DNA of 64,000 nucleotides from Aliidiomarina celeris. GTDB lineage: Bacteria; Pseudomonadota; Gammaproteobacteria; Enterobacterales; Alteromonadaceae. The stretch is from positions 57,361 through 121,360 of the forward strand of contig NZ_QMIL01000008.1 of the NCBI RefSeq assembly GCF_003316875.1. The letters are read 5' to 3'. Within the stretch, counting starts at the first letter, position 1. Every line of letters begins with the position of its first letter. Below are positions 36,719 through 46,399 of this stretch, one piece after another. A model generated the notes under the pieces. That model made no database searches. It was given only the letters and a program-made list of their open reading frames with translations, and was not told where the DNA came from. The position numbers were made by a program, and so were the translations under genes.

Positions 36719-36732
36719 GTTTCGCCCTGCCC

Positions 36733-37857
36733 TTAAATAATCACCAGTTCGCCGTCAATAGCACCGGCTTGCTTCAAGGCTTCGAGCACGGCAATAATGT
36801 CGCCGGGCGCCGCACCAATTTGGTTAATCGCATTGATCAAGTCGTTCATAGACACACCCGGGTCAAACCGGAACATGCGCGCGTCTTCTTGCGTTACGGT
36901 AATGTTCGAGTCGGGAGTGACCACGGTTTGGCCCTGCCCAAACGGATTCGGTTGGCTTACATTCAAGTTTTCTGAAATGGTAACTTGCAAGTTGCCATGG
37001 GCCACAGCCGCTGGGTGCAAGCGTACATTTTGCCCAACCACAATAGTGCCGGTGCGGCTGTTTACAATAATGCGTGCTGGCGCTTGGCCTTGTTCAATTT
37101 GAATATTTTCTAAAGTTGATAAATAGCTTACCCGTTGCCCCGGATCACGCGGAGCAATTACGCGAACCGACGCGGCATCAACGGGCATGGCGCTGTCGGG
37201 GCCAATCAAACCGTTAATTGCCTCGGCCATAAACCGTGCCGTAGTGAAGTCGGGGCGGTTGAGTAAAAAGGTAATGTATTCGCTGTGCGCAAAGCCGGTT
37301 TCCACTTCACGCTCAACCATAGCGCCGTTAGGAATGCGGCCAACCGTTGGCGTGTTGATCACAATACTTGAGCCGTCGAGGCCCTGAGCACCTAAGCCAC
37401 CTACGACCAAATTGCCTTGCGCTACCGCGTAAATTTCACCGTCGGCGCCGCGCAAAAAGGTTTGCATTAAGGTTCCGCCCACTAAACTGTCGGCGTCGCC
37501 CACAGAAGACACGGTAATGTCGATGGTTTGCCCAGGTTTCGCAAACGCCGGCAGCTCAGCATGCACCGCTACTGCCGCCACGTTATTAATTTGTGGCCGC
37601 TGGTTCTCCGGCAAGTTAATGCCGAAGTTACGCAACATGGTCCGAAAAGTTTGGTCAGTAAAAGGCGTACGTTCGCCAGTGCCCGGCAAGCCCACCACCA
37701 AACCATAACCCACTAATTGGTTGGATCGAATACCCGCCACGGTTGCCACATCTTTAATGCGCTGCGCTGCCGCTATCGGTGTGAGTATGCCACTCACGAG
37801 CATCAATGCAGACAGCATGATGACTTGTATTTTTCTTTGCAACGTCTTGTTTTTCAT
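36733..37857 (-). CDS. flgI: Flagellar P-ring protein FlgI
   Basis: 374 residues from the ATG at 37857. The Sec signal peptide ([23 protein letters not shown]) is followed by [20 protein letters not shown], the FlgI N-terminal signature, and the protein ends with [16 protein letters not shown], typical of the family. It forms the periplasmic P ring in peptidoglycan; FlgA, encoded at 45536, is its chaperone. An upstream in-frame ATG would overlap flgH and break the signal peptide. Confidence 0.97.
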   Translation of the reverse strand: MKNKTLQRKIQVIMLSALMLVSGILTPIAAAQRIKDVATVAGIRSNQLVGYGLVVGLPGTGERTPFTDQTFRTMLRNFGINLPENQRPQINNVAAVAVHAELPAFAKPGQTIDITVSSVGDADSLVGGTLMQTFLRGADGEIYAVAQGNLVVGGLGAQGLDGSSIVINTPTVGRIPNGAMVEREVETGFAHSEYITFLLNRPDFTTARFMAEAINGLIGPDSAMPVDAASVRVIAPRDPGQRVSYLSTLENIQIEQGQAPARIIVNSRTGTIVVGQNVRLHPAAVAHGNLQVTISENLNVSQPNPFGQGQTVVTPDSNITVTQEDARMFRFDPGVSMNDLINAINQIGAAPGDIIAVLEALKQAGAIDGELVII

Positions 37858-37879
37858 TGCGTTCACTCCGAAAGCGAGA

Positions 37880-38578
37880 TTACAGCGGCCACAAAGGACC
37901 ATTAAAGAAGCGTGTCAGCCAGCCTTGGCGTTGGGTGTCGGCTAAACTGCCGGTTCCCGAATATTCAATACGCGCATTGGCAACGCGATTCGACCAAATG
38001 GTATTGTCGGAGCGCACGTCTTGCGGACGAATAATGCCGGTTAAACGTACATACTCTTGGCCATTGTTTAAGGTCAGCCACTTTTCGCCCCGCACAATCA
38101 AATTGCCGTTGGGCAGCACCCGAATAACGGTTACCGTAATTTCACCACTCAAGCTATTGCTTTGGTCTGCTTGCGCGTCGCCAGAGAAGCTGGTGTCACC
38201 TTGCAGGTTGGCCGATAACGAATAGTCACGAAAGGTTAAGTCACGCCCTAATACATTGGGTGTTGGTAAATTCACATTCGAGTTACGCGAAAGCCCCGTT
38301 GAAGCGCTTTTCGACGCCTGCGTGCTTTCTTGCAGCTGCACGGTAATAATGTCGCCCAAATTACGCGCGCGAATGTCGGAATACAAACCGTTCACTTGCG
38401 TACTACTGCGGCTGTTAAATAACGAGCCGTTGGGCGTTGCAGGCGGTTCCATTTCATCGGGCATGGCCGGCGCATAATAGGGGTCGTCCGGCATGGGCCG
38501 CGGCTCAGGTTGCGACGCACAAGCACTTAACAGCAGTGCCAGCGCGCTCACCCGTAACATAAATTTGAACTGCGTCAT
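37880..38578 (-). CDS. flgH: Flagellar L-ring lipoprotein FlgH
   Basis: 232 residues from the ATG at 38578. A lipoprotein signal with lipobox LLLSACAS gives a lipidated Cys. [27 protein letters not shown] and the C-terminal [20 protein letters not shown] are FlgH signatures. It forms the L ring in the outer membrane. The outer part of the motor also includes FlgP and FlgT, encoded at 47172-48961. Confidence 0.97.
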   Translation of the reverse strand: MTQFKFMLRVSALALLLSACASQPEPRPMPDDPYYAPAMPDEMEPPATPNGSLFNSRSSTQVNGLYSDIRARNLGDIITVQLQESTQASKSASTGLSRNSNVNLPTPNVLGRDLTFRDYSLSANLQGDTSFSGDAQADQSNSLSGEITVTVIRVLPNGNLIVRGEKWLTLNNGQEYVRLTGIIRPQDVRSDNTIWSNRVANARIEYSGTGSLADTQRQGWLTRFFNGPLWPL

Positions 38579-38606
38579 CGTTTTACCCCTTCTCAACCGA
38601 ATGGCG

Positions 38607-39395
38607 TTATAGCTGCTGAATAGCGAAGCCAAGCATTTGGTCAACCGACGAAATTACTTTCGAGTTCATTTCGTACACGCGCTGTGCTTCGATTAAGTTT
38701 ACCAACTCTTCAGTTACGTTTACGTTCGACGTTTCCAACGATCCCTGCTGAATACTTCCCATACCGTCTACACCAGGAATTCCCTGCAGTGGAGCACCAC
38801 TTGAGGCGGTTTCTTTAAACAGGTTTTCACCAATCGGCTCGAGTCCAGCTGGGTTAATAAACGACGCCATATTGATTTGGCCGATAACCTGATTACCGGC
38901 CTGCCCAGGCAGCACCACCGACACTTCACCGTCGCGGCTTACTGTTAGCGAAAGCGCTTCGTCGGGCACATTAATATTCGGCTGCAACGGATAACCCGCA
39001 CCCGGCGTTACAATTTGACCTTCTGCGTCGAGGGTAAACTGGCCATTTCGGGTGTACGAAATTGAACCGTCCGGCATGAGAATTTCAAAGAACCCCTTGC
39101 CGCTGATCATCATGTCTAGCGAGTTCTCAGTGGTGATCATGTTGCCTTGCGAAAAGTTCTTCTGCGTTGCGACAACACGCGAGCCTGCGCCCATCATTAA
39201 GCCTGAAGGCAGCTCGGTGTCTTGGGTCGACTGGCCACCCGGCTGATTAATGTTTTGGTACAGTAAGTCTTCAAAGATTGCGCGGCTCTTTTTAAAGCCA
39301 ATGGTGCTCGCATTCGCAAGGTTGTTCGACGTTACTGATATGTCGCGCTGCTGCGCGTCTAGCCCGGTTTTACTAATCCATAAGGCGGGATGCAT
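38607..39395 (-). CDS. flgG: Distal rod protein FlgG
   Basis: 262 residues, standard length. It begins MHPALWISKTGLDAQQRDIS with SNNLANASTIGFKKSR and ends with LETSNVNVTEELVNLIEAQR...SVDQMLGFAIQQL, the FlgG C-terminal coil. It forms the distal rod. It lies between flgF and flgH. Confidence 0.97.
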   Translation of the reverse strand: MHPALWISKTGLDAQQRDISVTSNNLANASTIGFKKSRAIFEDLLYQNINQPGGQSTQDTELPSGLMMGAGSRVVATQKNFSQGNMITTENSLDMMISGKGFFEILMPDGSISYTRNGQFTLDAEGQIVTPGAGYPLQPNINVPDEALSLTVSRDGEVSVVLPGQAGNQVIGQINMASFINPAGLEPIGENLFKETASSGAPLQGIPGVDGMGSIQQGSLETSNVNVTEELVNLIEAQRVYEMNSKVISSVDQMLGFAIQQL

Positions 39396-39446
39396 AAGTC
39401 ACCTCTTTCCGCTTAAGCTGACGTTTCGTGATTGAAGTGGTCAGCA

Positions 39447-40190
39447 TTAGATAATTCTCATTAATTGTTCAGCGCGCTGGTCATTCTCTTGCGCAGTTTT
39501 CATCATTTTCACGTTCAGCTCATAACCCCGTTGCATGGCGATCATGTGCGTCATTTCTTCAATCGGGTTCACGTTACTGCCTTCTAGTGCTCCCTGCTGA
39601 ACTCGCACCAGCCCGTCTATAGGTGCCAGTTCACCATTTTTCATTTGGAACAAGCCGTCTTCTCGCCGCTCCATGTCTCGATTTACCGGATTCACCAGTT
39701 TGATACGGTCGACAATTTCAATTACATTTTCCGGCGCACCTTCAGGGCGTACTGAAATGGAGCCGTCGGCCCCGATATACATGGAGGCAATTGGTGTGGG
39801 CACAAAAATAGGCCCGTTGTCGCCTAATACAGGTTGGCCACTGCTGGTTTGCAGCATGCCATTGGGGTCCATTTGTAAATTACCGTTACGGGTATAGGCT
39901 TCATTTCCGTCGGCGTCGGCCACAGCTATCCAGCCGGCCCCTTGAATGGCAATGTCGAGGTCACGATCGGTTGTTCTGAGTGCTCCATCGGCATAGTTTT
40001 GCCCCGGGCTTTCGGTCATCGCAAAAACCCGTGACGGCAAACCTTCACCGTACGCTTGCATAGAACGCGCGTGCTGTAAGTCGGCTTTAAAACCGGTGGT
40101 ATTGGCATTGGCCAGGTTATTCGCACGTAGCGCGATACCGTTTAAGGTTTCTTTGGCGCCACTCATGGCGATATACAAGAAACTGTCCAT
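39447..40190 (-). CDS. flgF: Proximal rod protein FlgF
   Basis: 247 residues. It begins MDSFLYIAMSGAKETLNGIA and has RANNLANANTTGFKADL and the C-terminal EGSNVNPIEEMTHMIAMQRGY. It is part of the proximal rod. It is the first gene after the sigma54 promoter at 40242 and the terminator of flgE, so flgF starts a separate transcription unit through flgL. Confidence 0.97.
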   Translation of the reverse strand: MDSFLYIAMSGAKETLNGIALRANNLANANTTGFKADLQHARSMQAYGEGLPSRVFAMTESPGQNYADGALRTTDRDLDIAIQGAGWIAVADADGNEAYTRNGNLQMDPNGMLQTSSGQPVLGDNGPIFVPTPIASMYIGADGSISVRPEGAPENVIEIVDRIKLVNPVNRDMERREDGLFQMKNGELAPIDGLVRVQQGALEGSNVNPIEEMTHMIAMQRGYELNVKMMKTAQENDQRAEQLMRII

Positions 40191-40241
40191 TGCGTACTCC
40201 TCGACAAAAATTTGTCAGTTAAAACTTCACGCAATTAACAA

Positions 40242-40257
40242 TGCACAATATGTGCCA
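40242..40257 (-). promoter_or_regulatory. Sigma54 promoter of flgFGHIJKL
   Basis: Minus strand TGGCACATATTGTGCA with GG-N10-GC spacing. The start would lie about 40 nt before flgF. Confidence 0.8.
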
Positions 40258-40287
40258 GAATATTAGAAAGTGGGCGAGCGAGGAATA

Positions 40288-40315
40288 AAAAAACGCGCGA
40301 CCAAAGCCGCGCGTT
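40288..40315 (-). terminator. Terminator after flgE
   Basis: AACGCGCG (40292-40299), 8-nt loop, CGCGCGTT (40308-40315); on the minus strand a run of T follows. It separates flgBCDE from flgF-L. Confidence 0.85.
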
Positions 40316-40352
40316 GCCAATGCTTCCGTTCAAGAAGCGATTGCAAAAGCGA

Positions 40353-41684
40353 TTAACGAACCTGCAGAATAGTGGTTTGCAGCTGCGAGTTCACTTCAAG
40401 CGCCCGTGAGTTTGCTTGGAAGTTCTTCTGCGCAATAATCATGTCCACTAACTCTTGGGTGAGGTTCACGTTCGAGTTTTCTAGCGCCGACGACTCAATA
40501 GTGCCATAAACGCCACTATTGGCTTCACCGGCGATAGCGTCACCCGAGTCGAGGGTTTCTTTCCATTTGGTACTCCCGTTTTGCTGTAAACCTTGCTCAT
40601 TAGCGAAGTTTACGAGTGCTACACGGCCCAAATACTGGGTATCACCATTCGAATATGAAGCGGCCACCAAACCAGAAGCGTCTACTTCAACGCGGGTGAG
40701 TCGACCTACGGTAGTTCCGTCTTGGGCCAAGCTGGTCACTTCAAAGTTTGAAGCATACTGAGTTGGCACTGCAGTACCCGCTTCGTTTTGGAAGTGCACT
40801 TGGATATTTTGGTTGGTGTCGGCACCATTACCCAATAAGCCTGCACTTAAATCAAAGTCTACCGGTGGGAAACTTACATTAGGTGGGGTTACATCCGGAT
40901 TCCCCGACGCGTCAAAGGTTACCCGCGTACCGGTAAATCCGGCGGCACTTGTTGCACTTGGATCTGCAGTGTTGAGGTTTACTTCTTGGCCGTCAAAGGT
41001 CGCGTACACGTCCCACTCATTCGCTTCGCGCTTCACAAAATACAAATTCACTACATGCGATTCACCTAGCGAGTCATACACCGTGGTTGAAGTAGAAGAA
41101 TGATAGGTTGACGCTTGGCTAGGGTCAAAGTTCGAGACACCCGGCGCTGTTTCTTGTATTTCGGTTAAGCGCGCGTCGACGTTAAATGCGGTGTAAACAT
41201 TCGACGTTTGCGAAGGCGCACCTGCCACATCTGGTATGCGTACCGCTTCCATAGTGCTCAAGGCTACCGACGAAGTCGAGCCTGAACGACGGTCAACAGG
41301 GAAGGTTTGTAAGTAGTTACCTTCGTTGTCCACAATAAAGTTGTCGCGGTTTAGTTTAAAATTACCTGCCCGTGTGTACGACAAGTCCTGCGACGCTAAG
41401 GTAGGTGCCGTGGCAAAAAAGCCATTGCCTTTAATGGCCATATCGAGCGCATTCTCGGTAAATTCTAAGGTACCTTGCGAGAACTGTTGCGCTACCATCG
41501 AGGTTAAAGCGCCGTCACCCACTTTGGTACGGTTATTCGAGAAAATAGACGCTGCGTACACGTCTGCAAATTCCGCGCGCGACTGCTTGAAGCCCGTTGT
41601 TTTTACGTTCGCGATATTGTTTGCCGTTACATCCAAGTCTTTCTGCGACGCCGACAATCCACTCAGTGCAATATTAAATGACAT
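40353..41684 (-). CDS. flgE: Flagellar hook protein FlgE
   Basis: 443 residues. N-terminal MSFNIALSGLSASQKDLDVT with ANNIANVKTTGFKQSR and C-terminal LENSNVNLTQELVDMIIAQK are typical of FlgE; the central region forms the outer hook domains. FlgE builds the hook as a universal joint. It is last in flgBCDE, followed by a terminator. Confidence 0.97.
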   Translation of the reverse strand: MSFNIALSGLSASQKDLDVTANNIANVKTTGFKQSRAEFADVYAASIFSNNRTKVGDGALTSMVAQQFSQGTLEFTENALDMAIKGNGFFATAPTLASQDLSYTRAGNFKLNRDNFIVDNEGNYLQTFPVDRRSGSTSSVALSTMEAVRIPDVAGAPSQTSNVYTAFNVDARLTEIQETAPGVSNFDPSQASTYHSSTSTTVYDSLGESHVVNLYFVKREANEWDVYATFDGQEVNLNTADPSATSAAGFTGTRVTFDASGNPDVTPPNVSFPPVDFDLSAGLLGNGADTNQNIQVHFQNEAGTAVPTQYASNFEVTSLAQDGTTVGRLTRVEVDASGLVAASYSNGDTQYLGRVALVNFANEQGLQQNGSTKWKETLDSGDAIAGEANSGVYGTIESSALENSNVNLTQELVDMIIAQKNFQANSRALEVNSQLQTTILQVR

Positions 41685-41714
41685 AAATCACCTCTGTTTT
41701 TTTGATGGCTGGGC

Positions 41715-42407
41715 TTAAGCGCCGCCACTTGTAATTTGAATCACGTCTTTCAGGTCTACTCGCCCAATCGACTCAAGATTAAGAATAACGCCGCGTTCGC
41801 CGCCCATGCTCACGCTCTCAACGTAGCCATAAGTAAGTGCGGGTAACGCTTCACTCGTGCCGCCTATGCGGCCACTGGCTTCCACAATGTAGTCGCCATT
41901 CGGCACGCGTGTGCCGTCGGGCAATACGCCGTCCCAACTAAAGGTGTGTTGACCTTGCGGTAAATTACCGAGATCAATGGTGTGCACCACCGCACCGGCT
42001 TCGTCTTTGATCCGCAGCGTTACGTCTTCACCTGTTTGCGGTAAAGAAATAACACCATCAATCGGCCGCTTCTCACTCAAATACGACACATCCGACGGAA
42101 TCAGCACTTTTTGTCCAACCAGTGAAGACGCCTGCAAAGCCTGATTAGAGGTCATGCTTGCGGCAAATTGACGAAACTCTTCCGACATTTGGGTAATGCC
42201 TTCCGCCATGGTGAAGTTGGTCATTTGCGCAATCATCTGATCATTTTCCACCGGCTTGGTGGGATCTTGCATATTCAGCTGTTGCGTAAGCAGCCGGAAG
42301 AAGTCGGCCTGCGACAGACGATCGTCTGCAGGGTCCGCTGCTTGTGCCACTTCGCGCTCTTGCCAATACAAGTTGTCAATTGCGCTGTTCGTTGATGTGT
42401 TAATCAT
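41715..42407 (-). CDS. flgD: Hook-capping protein FlgD
   Basis: 230 residues. The N-terminal part has LSQADFFRLLTQQLNMQDPT, the FlgD signature, with MIAQMTNFTMAEGI; the C-terminal part is the beta-rich FLG-type and tudor-like fold (GQHTFSWDGVLPDGTRVPNG). It caps the growing hook and is discarded afterwards. It lies between flgC and flgE. Confidence 0.96.
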   Translation of the reverse strand: MINTSTNSAIDNLYWQEREVAQAADPADDRLSQADFFRLLTQQLNMQDPTKPVENDQMIAQMTNFTMAEGITQMSEEFRQFAASMTSNQALQASSLVGQKVLIPSDVSYLSEKRPIDGVISLPQTGEDVTLRIKDEAGAVVHTIDLGNLPQGQHTFSWDGVLPDGTRVPNGDYIVEASGRIGGTSEALPALTYGYVESVSMGGERGVILNLESIGRVDLKDVIQITSGGA

Positions 42408-42429
42408 CGGGGGTTACTCCGCCTTTACG

Positions 42430-42876
42430 TTAACTCTGTTGGCCCATGCGCAAGGTTCGGCTCAATAACTGCTTGGTTGTGTCTGCGAGCTGAACATTGG
42501 TTTGGTAAGAGCGCGACGCCGACATCATGTTCGCCATCTCTTCCATTGCATTTACATTAGGCTTATAGATATAGCCATTCTCGTCGGCCATTGGGTGATT
42601 CGGTGCATACTCCATCACCAACGGCTTGTCACTTTCCACAATACCAAGCACTTGCACGCCCACTGCACTACTTTGCCGCATGCTGCTTTGCCCCGGCCCA
42701 CCTTGTAAGGCTTGCTGTAACTGGGGGGCAAAAACCGGGTGCCGTGCTTTATAAGTTTCACCGGCTGAGCTAGCCACTGAGTTCGCATTCGCCAAATTAC
42801 TGGCGGTAGTGTTCAGGCGCACATTTTGCGCACTCATGGCACTGCCTGCGATGTCCATTACTGAATACAAACTCAT
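42430..42876 (-). CDS. flgC: Proximal rod protein FlgC
   Basis: 148 residues. MSLYSVMDIAGSAMSAQNVR with SNLANANSVAS and the C-terminal VNAMEEMANMMSASRSYQTN are FlgC signatures. It is a proximal rod component. It starts 2 bp after the end of flgB and is followed by flgD. Confidence 0.96.
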   Translation of the reverse strand: MSLYSVMDIAGSAMSAQNVRLNTTASNLANANSVASSAGETYKARHPVFAPQLQQALQGGPGQSSMRQSSAVGVQVLGIVESDKPLVMEYAPNHPMADENGYIYKPNVNAMEEMANMMSASRSYQTNVQLADTTKQLLSRTLRMGQQS

Positions 42877-42878
42877 AA

Positions 42879-43274
42879 TTAACGCCCTGTAAGTGCTTTG
42901 TTCATGCCGGAAATTCGACTATTTAAAAAAGCCAAGCTTGCTTGGTATTCCATTGCGTTTCTCAGATACAAGTTTCGTTCCACTTGCACATCTACTGTAT
43001 TGCCATCACCTGTATCTGGTTGATTAGGAACACGAAATTTTTCATCTCCTTGGCCACGCAAGGTCACCGAGTAATGCTGCGAATGACTGCGTTCAAGGGT
43101 GAAGTCTTGCCGGTTTTGGGCATTTTGGAGGGCCGCGCGGAAATCAAGATCCCGTGCTTTGTAGCCGGGCGTGTCGGCATTCGCGATGTTACTTGCCAAT
43201 ATTTCAGCACGTCTTTCCCGCGCCAACAGGGCGTGGGGGTGAATACCTAAGCCTTTCTCAATACTGATCGACAT
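42879..43274 (-). CDS. flgB: Proximal rod protein FlgB
   Basis: 131 residues from the ATG at 43274 (GGAGACAAAATT upstream); the longer open frame runs into the promoter. It has RRAEILASNIANADTPGYKA and the C-terminal MEYQASLAFLNSRISGMNKA. FlgB is at the base of the rod near the MS ring. It heads flgBCDE and sits about 25 nt after the predicted sigma54 start site. Confidence 0.96.
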   Translation of the reverse strand: MSISIEKGLGIHPHALLARERRAEILASNIANADTPGYKARDLDFRAALQNAQNRQDFTLERSHSQHYSVTLRGQGDEKFRVPNQPDTGDGNTVDVQVERNLYLRNAMEYQASLAFLNSRISGMNKALTGR

Positions 43275-43308
43275 AATTTTGTCTCCTGTGTAACCACGAT
43301 TACAGGCG

Positions 43309-43325
43309 AGCAAATTTTGTGCCAA
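43309..43325 (-). promoter_or_regulatory. Sigma54 promoter of flgBCDE
   Basis: Minus strand TTGGCACAAAATTTGCT, a near-perfect -24/-12 element with GG-N10-GC spacing. Confidence 0.9.
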
Positions 43326-43367
43326 CTATTTAAGGGTACGTTAGAAATGATTTAGAGAGGAACGGCA

Positions 43368-43390
43368 AAGGCGGCAAGTGTTGCCGCCTT
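43368..43390 (-). terminator. Hairpin after cheR
   Basis: AAGGCGGCAA (43368-43377), loop GTG, TTGCCGCCTT (43381-43390), a perfect 10-bp stem 8 bp beyond the cheR stop. On the minus strand the following T content is low, so termination may be incomplete. Confidence 0.6.
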
Positions 43391-43398
43391 GGGTATTG

Positions 43399-44265
43399 CT
43401 AGGTTTTGCGCTGATAGAGAATGCCAGGATTACAGCGAATCATCTCAAAGTCTTCGCTAAGCCCAGAAATAGACTCCGAGGCACCTAGCATTAAATAACC
43501 ATGAGGCTGCAGTGAGCCGCGAATTTGCGTGAGTATTTTTTGCTTGTTGTCCGCCGAGAAGTAAATCAATACGTTGCGGCAAAAAATAATGTCGAATTTA
43601 CCCAGTAAAGTATAACTGTCGAGTAAATTAAGATGGCGAAACGAAACAAAGTCCCGCACCTCTTTTTTTACCCGCATGCGATTCCCCTCTGCAGGTTCAA
43701 AAAAACGCTTTTGCCGCTCGGGGCTTAAACCACGTGCGAGCGCTAAACCGTCAAACTCTGCAACTTTTGCTTGCTCCAGAACTTTATTCGAAATGTCGGT
43801 GCCGACAATATCGAGCCCACGTGGCAGCCCACCGGGGTTTTTGCTGCGCCACTCTAGAAACGCCATGGCGATGGAGAAGGGCTCCTGCCCGCTCGACGAC
43901 GCTGCACACCAAATACGCAAGGGCCGCTGTAAAGACTTAAATTCCGGAAAAAGCCGATTTTTAAGCAACTCGAAGGGGTAAATGTCGCGAAACCACAGGG
44001 TTTCATTAGTGGTCATGGCGTCGAGCACTGCACTGCGTAGCGCCCGCTCACTAAATTGCATAGAGCGACGCACCAATTCCGACAGCGAATCAATACCAAA
44101 TTGATTCATGAGCGGGGCCAGCCTGCTCTTTACTAAATACAGCTTATTTTCGCCAAGTACGATGCCACACTGATGCTCGAGAAACTCTCGAAACTGATCG
44201 TACTCTGCGTTCCCTAATTCACGATTCGACACAAACGACTGACCAACCTTATATTTTTTTACCAA
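43399..44265 (-). CDS. cheR: Chemotaxis protein methyltransferase CheR
   Basis: 288 residues. An N-terminal helical domain is followed by a SAM-dependent fold: RIWCAASSSGQEPFSIAMAF (SAM-binding), GTDISNKVLEQA and FDIIFCRNVLIYFSADNKQ. CheR methylates glutamates of chemoreceptors for adaptation. It lies 18 bp after cheV; this cheV-cheR pair next to flgB is standard in Vibrio-like genomes. Confidence 0.96.
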   Translation of the reverse strand: MVKKYKVGQSFVSNRELGNAEYDQFREFLEHQCGIVLGENKLYLVKSRLAPLMNQFGIDSLSELVRRSMQFSERALRSAVLDAMTTNETLWFRDIYPFELLKNRLFPEFKSLQRPLRIWCAASSSGQEPFSIAMAFLEWRSKNPGGLPRGLDIVGTDISNKVLEQAKVAEFDGLALARGLSPERQKRFFEPAEGNRMRVKKEVRDFVSFRHLNLLDSYTLLGKFDIIFCRNVLIYFSADNKQKILTQIRGSLQPHGYLMLGASESISGLSEDFEMIRCNPGILYQRKT

Positions 44266-44283
44266 TGGCTTAAAGAAAATAGC

Positions 44284-45234
44284 TTACTGAGAGGCGTTCT
44301 CTGCACTTACATCAACGCCGAGCCACTTGCGAACCGCGCCAGCCAATTCATCCGGATGAAATTTAGCAATAAAGTCGTCGGCGCCTACTTTTTTAATCAT
44401 GGCTTGGTTAAACACTCCACTCAGCGAAGTATGCAAAATAATATGCATGTTCTTCAAGGCTGGATCCGCTTTTACTTCCGCAGTGAGGGTATATCCGTCC
44501 ATTTCTGGCATTTCAATGTCGGAAATCATGAGTGGCACTACGCGGCTAATGTCGCCTCCGAGCTCTTTCGACTTCTCTTTTAACCAGTTTAGCGCGTCCC
44601 GTCCATCCTTTTGAGTCACCATAGGAATGCCTAACGGTTCTAGTGCGCGTTTAATTTGATTACGTGCCACCGCAGAGTCGTCGGCAATCAGCAATATGGT
44701 TTCCGACCAGTCTCTACCTTCGGGCGCCGAGCGCAGTTCTTCACTAATTTCGGTACTTGCGGGTGAAATCTCTTCGAGAATTTTCTCAACGTCGATAATT
44801 TCCACCAGCTCGTTCTCAATTTCGGTCACTGCTGTTAAATAACTGGTGCGTCCCGCGCCTTTTGGCGGTGGCATTACGTCTTCCCATTTTATATTGACAA
44901 TGCGCTCGACACCTTCCACCAGAAACCCCTGCACCGAGCGGTTGTATTCGGCGATGACAATAAAACGGTTTTCCAAATTTTCAATGCGTTTGCCTTTGGT
45001 TGCTAAACTTAAATCGATAACCGAAATGGCTTGCCCACGAATATGCGCAACGCCGCGAATATAGGGGTTGCTATGCGGCATTGAAGTGAGCTTTGGACAC
45101 TGCAGCACTTCGCGCACTTTAAACACGTTTATGCCAAAACGCTGGCGACCATGTAACCGGAATAGCAACAATTCGAGCCGGTTCTGCCCTACCAGTTGCG
45201 TACGTTGGTTCACTGTATCCATAATTCCGGCCAT
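44284..45234 (-). CDS. cheV: Chemotaxis coupling protein CheV (CheW-receiver fusion)
   Basis: 316 residues. The N-terminal CheW domain (about 20-165) has FGINVFKVREVLQCPKLT and IRGQAISVIDLSLA. The C-terminal receiver domain (about 185-310) has LLIADDSAVARNQIKRAL and the phospho-acceptor in MISDIEMPEMDGYTLT. CheV couples receptors to CheA and is modulated by phosphorylation. It is divergent from flgA across a 301-bp regulatory gap. Confidence 0.96.
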   Translation of the reverse strand: MAGIMDTVNQRTQLVGQNRLELLLFRLHGRQRFGINVFKVREVLQCPKLTSMPHSNPYIRGVAHIRGQAISVIDLSLATKGKRIENLENRFIVIAEYNRSVQGFLVEGVERIVNIKWEDVMPPPKGAGRTSYLTAVTEIENELVEIIDVEKILEEISPASTEISEELRSAPEGRDWSETILLIADDSAVARNQIKRALEPLGIPMVTQKDGRDALNWLKEKSKELGGDISRVVPLMISDIEMPEMDGYTLTAEVKADPALKNMHIILHTSLSGVFNQAMIKKVGADDFIAKFHPDELAGAVRKWLGVDVSAENASQ

Positions 45235-45318
45235 AACGCGCTCCGTTAAATTCTAGTCGTTACTTTAAATTCAGTGGTTCGCGACATGAAGCCGCCAATC
45301 ACCCTGTCATTTTTTTGT

Positions 45319-45334
45319 CGGCACGAGCTTTGCA
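45319..45334 (+). promoter_or_regulatory. Sigma54 promoter upstream of flgA
   Basis: CGGCACGAGCTTTGCA with GG at 45320-45321, GC at 45332-45333 and 10 nt between. The transcript would have an unusually long leader of about 190 nt before flgA. Confidence 0.75.
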
Positions 45335-45428
45335 TAGCTCTTTAAAAGATTCGCTCTTTACCTTCATGTTGCAACACTGTGTTGTGCACGCATGAGATGA
45401 AGCTCTACCAAGCTTTACTATACGTCGA

Positions 45429-45478
45429 CGAAAAAAGCGAAAACTTGATGTATGTCGTTATTTATAACGTTTTTTTCG
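45429..45478 (+). promoter_or_regulatory. Possible attenuator in the flgA leader
   Basis: CGTTA-TTTA-TAACG (45456-45469) followed by seven T resembles a weak intrinsic terminator 60 bp before flgA. CGAAAAAAGCG (45429-45439) can pair with CGTTTTTTTCG (45468-45478), including the T run, giving an alternative structure. Whether it acts is not known. The rest of the gap between cheV and flgA shows no gene. Confidence 0.4.
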
Positions 45479-45535
45479 CCGATCAGATAGCCAATAAGCT
45501 TTAAATTGAACCACTTAATACACTGAGGTTTTCAC

Positions 45536-46234
45536 ATGAAACGCATTATAGCTCACCTCTTCTTATATAGCGCGCTCATTTTGTCGCCAGTTCCCGCAGT
45601 GTTTGCTAGTGAAATATCGCATACCACTATTACCGCTGGCGTAAGCGACTACGTGCACAGTATTCTCGCTGAAACAGACGGCTCCACGCGTGTGCAAGTC
45701 ACCTCGCTTGACGAGCGCATGCCCGCGCGCTTTTGTACTCAAGCGCTAAATTTCACTCTAGCAGGCAACCAAATTCCAGACCGCCATGCAACCGTGCAAG
45801 TGGAGTGTGCCGACCCGCAAGATCCTTGGCGCCTTTATGTGTCGGTGCGTATACAACAAATGCAGGAGATTGTAGTAACCCAGCGAAATCTTGCCGTCGG
45901 CCAAATTATTGGCGAGAACGACCTAATGCTGAGCGAAGTCGATATTCACCAAGTACGCGACTCTGTATTTTCTAATCCTGAAGCGCTCATTGGCGCCCGG
46001 GTAAAACGCCGCATTGGTGCCAATCAGGCCATCCAGGCTCGCCATACCTGCTTTGTCTGCAGAGGCGAAGATGTTACGATCATCTCTCAGGCAGGCAATT
46101 TACAAATTACGGCAACGGGTGTAGCGCGCAGCGACGGCCTGCTGGGTGAGCGCATAACCATACGCAACCCGAGTAGCAACAAAGACATTCAGGGCGTCGT
46201 CACTGCAACGGGCCAGGTTACCATTGGCAGATAG
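45536..46234 (+). CDS. flgA: Flagellar P-ring chaperone FlgA
   Basis: 232 residues with a Sec signal peptide (LFLYSALILSPVPAVFA). The C-terminal SAF-type domain has VVTQRNLAVGQIIGENDLML and IRNPSSNKDIQGVVTATGQV, typical of FlgA. It helps FlgI assemble the P ring in the periplasm. It is read towards flgM and flgN. Confidence 0.94.
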   Translation: MKRIIAHLFLYSALILSPVPAVFASEISHTTITAGVSDYVHSILAETDGSTRVQVTSLDERMPARFCTQALNFTLAGNQIPDRHATVQVECADPQDPWRLYVSVRIQQMQEIVVTQRNLAVGQIIGENDLMLSEVDIHQVRDSVFSNPEALIGARVKRRIGANQAIQARHTCFVCRGEDVTIISQAGNLQITATGVARSDGLLGERITIRNPSSNKDIQGVVTATGQVTIGR

Positions 46235-46338
46235 CACAATTGGCAGATAAAAGTGACCGACAAATCGCTATTTAATCGGTGCAAAGAAAAAACTGTTTAA
46301 GCTGTTAAATAAATGTGCAAAAAAACATCAAAAAGCAT

Positions 46339-46365
46339 TAAAGTAGTACCTCTTGCTGCCGATAC
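46339..46365 (+). promoter_or_regulatory. Sigma28 promoter of flgM
   Basis: TAAAGTAG (46339-46346), 11-bp spacer, GCCGATAC (46358-46365). A strong FliA-type promoter that lets FliA drive its own anti-sigma factor. Confidence 0.88.
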
Positions 46366-46399
46366 ACTGGCTGTAGAGGATCATTTGTAGGGGCAAATC

